From Ophiura sarsii (Eukaryota > Echinodermata > Ophiuroidea > Amphilepidida > Ophiuridae): a stretch of 64,000 nt of DNA. Position numbers and translations under genes: made by a program. The notes under the pieces are model-generated. The model saw nothing but the letters and a program-made list of their open reading frames with translations. It had not been told where the DNA came from and made no database searches. Below are positions 59,715 to 64,000 of this stretch, in pieces; position 1 is the stretch's first letter, and every line of letters starts with the position of its first letter. Location: assembly GCA_035610835.1 (NCBI GenBank), contig CM069441.1:87679574-87743573 (forward strand), in the 5' to 3' direction.

Positions 59715-62700
59715 CTGTTTGGTGGAAAGAGTATATTGGAATGATAATCATGATATTAAACTTTTAAAATATGAAACCGATTACAAAATAATACCAGGGC
59801 AATTCACATAACTATATATGGATTTGATTTTATTCACAGAAATTCTGCATTATGAAATTGGTTAGTAAAAAAAGGCTCTTCTTGCCTGTTTGACTATGAA
59901 TAAAGACCCTTTTGTTTTACTTGATCACATAACTTGTGTGTCACTCCAAACCAAGCCTCTTTCTGTACTGAAATCTCTTAACAGGTGTTGACAATTGAAC
60001 AAATCCTTTCAAGAGAGTCATACAGGGTGGTTCAAAATAGGTTAATCCATTTTCACATAACATTTACTATTAATGTTTTAGAAATGTCTTTACGTTTGAT
60101 AAAAGCAACGCAGAACTAAGACCTGGAATATCATTTTTTTTAATGAAATATGGTAGTTCAAAGATATGTACAAAATTGACTTGTCCACAAATGCCTACAA
60201 AGTTCCTCCCCAAAAAGTCATATCCGGCCAATAGAATTGATTTTTGGCTTTTTAGAACTTCGACAAACTCCTTTGGTAAGGCTACACTGAGATCAAACCA
60301 ACGTTATCTTTAACATTCCAAACTTTCATAAACAAAATAAGTTTGGTCTTAAATTCTTGGCCCAGTAATACTGAATAGCCAAATAAATTTACAAAACTAT
60401 TTTTAAGTAGCTGGACATGTTTGCCAAACTTGTTTTTTACCACCCTGTAGTTGCAAAGGATGTGTAAATAAGTCTGAATTGGTCATTTGGATTGGTATAG
60501 TTTATCTGGGGTAAAAAGAAAGACTCCTGTTTAACATATTTCAATTCTATTAATAAAAAGAAGAAAAAAAGAAAAAAATGGATACCATAACCCTACCCCC
60601 CCCCCCCCCCCCCCCCCCCTCACCGGGTTTTTAACTGGAATCTAATTTTTTGAAGAGAAAAAACATTAAAATCACCGGAGACTTAAAGTAATCGAATGGC
60701 ATGAACACTAGGTTGGCCCGTTTCATGTTTGTAAAAAAAATCTTTTTAGAGAGACTACAATCAAGTTTGTACTTACGGGATTTGATATATTGTTCTCCAA
60801 TTGGTTTGGTTTCCAATATATCTGTACATGGTTCGTTGTTGTCTATGATATTGTTACCATTTGGTATGTATGTTAGATTCCAGGAGTTCTCATCGTGACC
60901 TTCGACCTTAAGGGTTGCCTGAACCTCATTCTGACTCCAGAAAGTAATGCACCCTGGAATGAATCATAGTAACAACAAATGTTATGTTTTAGGCCAAAAA
61001 AGGGTCTGTCTCAAATAGCTGCGCGCATAAATATGTGGAGTCACTTTTGCTGCATAACCTAATCCTGTGCGATTAATTGGGGAAAAAACATGGCTGCGAA
61101 GCGGCAAAAACCCAAATATTTCCGCATTTAGCATAGCTATTTTTCTATTAAAAAAAGCAACAAAAAGAAAGCCTAGAGCAAATCTATTTTCCCAATTGTA
61201 TGTGAGATGGACCCTTTTTTGTTTGCCTTATATTTTGAAATGATTCCATCATTCTGTCTTACTCTTAGTTACACAAACTGCTATTTTGCAATTAATCAGT
61301 CAACGATTGTCGTTGAGATGGGCATAAACAGATCATCAAAGTTTTAATGCCGGATAAAAGTATAGCTACTGATATCATAAAGTCATACTTTTAAAATCAT
61401 TTTTCAAAATTCAAAAATCTGATGAACTCTTGAAAAACATCTCATATTCCCATACCAGGTGGATAGTTGTTTTTTCAATCATGCTAAGGATGGCCACATT
61501 AATAATAAAACCACCATTTTTCGCCAAGAAATCCACAAACATGGTTGCAGAAATTGTGAAATCTAAAACAATTTTATACTAAAAATCCTTATTAACCCTA
61601 ACCCTATTGAGTACTACAAATTACTACGGTGCGGTGAGCTTGTGTATGCTGGCGTGGCAGTTTTTCGATGAAATAATGGCCACAGGCTACTCGGCCATGA
61701 AGCATTAACCCCCATGGCCCATTGGTAGAGAGCTTGTCTGTGAACCGAGAGGTCCGGGGTTCAAGCCCCAGGGGAGCCAAGACACATTTTGGCCTCGCTT
61801 TTTGTAGTGCGAAAAAAATCTTTGGAAAATGTGGCTTGGGGGTTAGGGTTAACATGATTTTTTTTTTCCTTTTTGATTTTTTGTCCTTTTTGTCTCGCCT
61901 GATTTAATCAGGATGAGACTATGTTATCACTATTTCTGTCCGGCGTCCGCCGTGTGCTAAGAAATACCTTTGTGACGCGATATGTGGAGATCCGTCAGGC
62001 CTATCTTGATGGGACTTGGTGAAGAGAAGGGGTGTGGTAGGTTCTTTTGCTGATTAAATTTTCAAGGTCATTGGAGGTCATTCAAGGTCATCGGGGTCAA
62101 ATATGTTTAAAACTTTTGTGACGTGTTGTAACGCGATATCTGGAGATCCGTAAGGCCTATCTTGATGGGACTTGATGGAAGGAAGGGGGGTGGTGTGTTC
62201 TTTTACTGATTACATTTTCAAGGTCATTGGCGGTCATCAAAGGTCATCTGGGTCAAATGTGGGGGTCAAATAAGATCCGTAAGGCCTATCTTGATGGGAT
62301 TTGGTGGAGGGAAGGGGGTGTGTTCTTTTAGCTGATTAAATTTTCAAGGTCATTGGAGGTCATTCAAGGTCATCTGGGGTCAAATAGATCAGTAAGGCCT
62401 ATCTTGATGGGATTTGGTGGATGGAAGGGGGGGTGGTGCGTTCTTTTGGCTGATAAAATTTTCAAGGTCATCGAAGGTCATTCAAGGTCATCTGGGGTCA
62501 AATAAGATCTTTAAGGCCTATCGTGATGAGATTTGGTGGAGGGAATGGGGGTGGTGTGTTCGATTTGCTGATAGAATTTTTAAGGTCATCGGAGGTCATT
62601 CAAGGTCATCTGGGGGTGGTCAAATAAGATCCGTAAGGCCTATCTTGATGGGATTCGGTGGATGGAAGGGGGGTGGTGCGTTCGTTTTGTTGATAACATT

Positions 62701-64000
62701 TTCACGGTCATCGGAGGTCATTCAAGGTCATCTGGGGGTCAAATAAGATCCGTAAGGTCTATCTTGATGAAATTTGGTGGAGGGAATGGGGGTGGTGTGT
62801 TCTTTTAGCTAATTGAAATTTGGAGGTCATCAGAGGTCAATGTATACAAGAAAATAAATGAAGTAAGGACAACCAGATCAGATGTCAAGTGTCGTAACTA
62901 TGTGTAATTTAAAAAGAAGAGCATGGTGGTTCTGCCCCACCAAACGGACCTAATTAAAATAGCAATAGAAATTGGGAGGTATACGTATGCCATCCTGACA
63001 AGACATCCTGATAACCCCCCCCCCCCCCCCCCCCCCGCGCTACAATACTTCCCTTAAGATAAAACTACCTTAATGTATACAGTTGCTATGAAGGAACTAC
63101 TTTAATGTGTACAGTTGCTACAAAGGAAGGTTTTTAGTACTGGGTAACATTTGAGCATCCCTTAAGGTATTACATCCCTTACATTAACTACAATGCCTAC
63201 CTCTGTGACAGTGCTACATTTTATCATACATCTCACCATCATTTCTTTCAATTCACTTTTGATGAACAGGCGAGACGCGCTGTTCGACGCCTGTTCGAGA
63301 ACCGCCTTTTTTTTCTAAGTATGCTACGTATTACTACGGTACGGTGAGCTTGTGTAAGCTGGCCTGGCAGTTTTTCAATGAAATAATAGCCCCAGGCTAT
63401 AAACATGGTCAAGTATACTCGACCATGAAGCATTGACCCCGTGGCCCACTGGTAGAGAGCTAGTCTGTGAACCGAGAGGTCCAGGGTTCAAGCCCAGGGG
63501 GAGCCAAGACACTTTTTGGCCTCACTTTTTGTAGTGCGAAAAAAAATCTTTGGAAAATGTGGCTTCGGGGTTAGGGTTAACGGGAAATTTTTTTTCTTCA
63601 TTTTTTTGTTTTTCCTTTTTTTCTAAGTATGGTTATATTAATCTAATTGAAACAATTGAAACAAACCTACCTGACTGTGGCATAGTGCAGCTATAGGAAT
63701 AATCATCTATTTCATCGGTTGTGCTTGCTACTGTTGTAGTAGGAGTGTCATTATCTGAAACTGGACTACATTGAGCTACGGTATCTTCAGGGGGATCCTT
63801 TGATTTTAAAAGAGATAAATATTGTCTTTATTTAGATATTAACAAATGTATCGAATACTAATAGTCCTATATTTTTCTAAATCATTTACAATAGTATGTT
63901 TAATAATAAGTGCATTTAATAAGAAATTATTAGTCTATAAAGCAGGCCTTCTCAAATGGTGGCGCGCGTCACCATTTGTGGTGCATTGCGTGATCAGTCC
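59398..64000 (-). CDS. Second copy of the PAN-like gene, exons 3-5 (5' part outside the window)
   Basis: Exons 63,797-63,671, 60,953-60,777 and 59,714-59,398 have the same lengths (127, 177, 317 nt), splice sites and phases as the left gene, and the frame is intact. Differences include NEMDDYPYS to DEIDDYSYS in the linker, CFKL to CIKL, and a C-terminus CRVGLK in place of CRVVLE. An AATAAA lies at 59,340-59,335 on the minus strand. Intron 3 is enlarged to about 2.7 kb by insertions. Exons 1-2 would lie beyond 64,000. Confidence 0.82.
60023..60447. mobile_element. Duplicate of the mariner-like MITE
   Basis: The ends are CAGGGTGGTTC and ACCACCCTG with TA on both sides. This copy preserves the better-matching 3' end. 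A 22-base-class poly-C run follows at about 60,597-60,619. Confidence 0.75.
60777..60953 (-). CDS. Second PAN-like gene, exon 4
   Basis: Splice sites and frame are as in the left copy. It encodes CITFWSQNEVQATLKVEG onward. Confidence 0.82.
60992..61215. mobile_element. GGTCTGTCTCA..GCGCGC repeat in intron 3
   Basis: A longer counterpart of 15,418-15,590. It has GGGTCTGTCTCAAATAGCTG near one end and GTGAGATGGACCC at the other. Confidence 0.6.
61592..61852 (+). mobile_element. Telomere-ended tRNA-like cassette, family 2, copy a
   Basis: It begins TTAACCCTAACCC and ends GGGGTTAGGGTTAA. The tRNA-like body has A box TGGCCCATTGGTAGAGAGC and B box GGGGTTCAAGCCCC, with an anticodon-like loop CTGTGAA. 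It is unrelated to the body of family 1 outside the ends. It lies in intron 3 of the second PAN-like gene and is absent from the left copy. Confidence 0.75.
61893..62850 (+). repeat. ~118-150-bp minisatellite of DR4-spaced AGGTCA half-sites
   Basis: About seven units contain AAGGTCATTGGAGGTCATTC then AAGGTCATC: three AGGTCA half-sites with four-base spacers (DR4), usually followed by GGGGTCA. Other unit parts are AAGGCCTATCTTGATGGGA and GGGGGTGGTG. The 5' lead begins GTCTCGCCTGATTTAATCAG. The open frame 62,414-62,746 is repeat translation. Confidence 0.85.
63017..63036. repeat. ~20-base poly-C run
   Basis: A C run between the half-site array and the second family 2 cassette, followed by GCGC. 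Confidence 0.8.
63324..63613 (+). mobile_element. Telomere-ended tRNA-like cassette, family 2, copy b
   Basis: It shares ATTACTACGG, the A/B boxes and the ending GGGGTTAGGGTTAA with copy a, followed by a T-rich tail. Its 5' TTAACCCTAACCC is missing. It is flanked by an 18-19-base direct repeat, CC-T(7-8)-CTAAGTATG, at 63,305-63,323 and 63,614-63,631. This looks like a target-site duplication of LINE-driven retroposition. Confidence 0.7.
63671..63797 (-). CDS. Second PAN-like gene, exon 3
   Basis: The acceptor is AAAATCAAAG and the donor TCAG|GTAGGT. It encodes the Cys-containing, Thr-rich linker. Confidence 0.8.

Larger units (their letters stand above)
41767..63950. repeat. Right arm of the direct duplication
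   Basis: This is the second copy of 1-17,690. Right-only insertions lie at 42,394-42,763, 46,147-46,445, 52,331-53,811, about 56,143-58,820 and about 61,583-63,645, which is why this arm is longer. It may be a true tandem duplication or the alternative haplotype placed in series by the assembler; the sequence alone does not decide. Confidence 0.93.

Noticed and set aside
62414..62746. 110-codon plus-strand frame
   Set aside because: It is a direct translation of the DR4 half-site minisatellite, with repeating peptide blocks and no domain.

Overview
This is a eukaryotic, AT-rich, intron-bearing and very repeat-dense window. Small exons have canonical GT/AG splice sites, both recognisable gene families are animal ones, and short terminal-inverted-repeat (TIR) elements are everywhere. 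An invertebrate animal is the best fit, probably a highly polymorphic marine one, perhaps a deuterostome. I cannot name the species. Almost all open reading frames above 60 codons are chance frames or translations of repeats.

Layout. Sequence 1 to about 17,690 is repeated in direct orientation from about 41,767 to the window end. The offset is 41,767 at the left edge and grows through insertions in the right copy. The copies are nearly identical base for base but differ by many whole-element insertions, so they give a natural empty-site/filled-site comparison. They are either a tandem segmental duplication or two haplotypes assembled end to end. The middle (about 17,700-41,766) is single copy here.

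Genes. (1) A five-exon minus-strand gene (20,701 down to 13,837) assembles by splice phase into a complete 335-codon secreted or membrane-anchored protein with a PAN/apple-like domain, a Thr-rich linker and a cysteine-containing C-terminal domain I do not recognise. Its exons 3-5 are repeated intact in the right copy (63,797 down to 59,398; exons 1-2 lie beyond the window). A diverged lone terminal exon of the same family lies at 28,801-29,114. (2) Four plus-strand exons (36,147-41,187) encode the C-terminus of a Tweety-homologue (TTYH) membrane protein: last membrane helix, acidic DPF segment, PPPSY motif and a C-terminal SLV. (3) A degenerate minus-strand gene of a repetitive family with a DDE-like region and a C2H2 finger lies at 31,432-32,960. 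It carries an in-frame stop and at least two frameshifts.

Mobile DNA. There are at least five unrelated-looking TIR elements with TTAA target duplications and AGG...CCT ends, several elements with TTA/TAA duplications and GGCC ends, TA-target mariner/Tc1-like elements, and long fold-back palindromes. The most unusual group is a set of 260-280 bp cassettes. Each carries a tRNA-like Pol III promoter, and intact copies begin TTAACCCTAACCC and end GGGTTAGGGTTA, that is, telomere-repeat-like inverted ends on two unrelated tRNA-like bodies. Two minisatellites are arrays of AGGTCA nuclear-receptor half-sites with different spacings (DR1 and DR4). One of them is bracketed by two telomere-ended tRNA cassettes inside an intron of the right-hand PAN-like gene.
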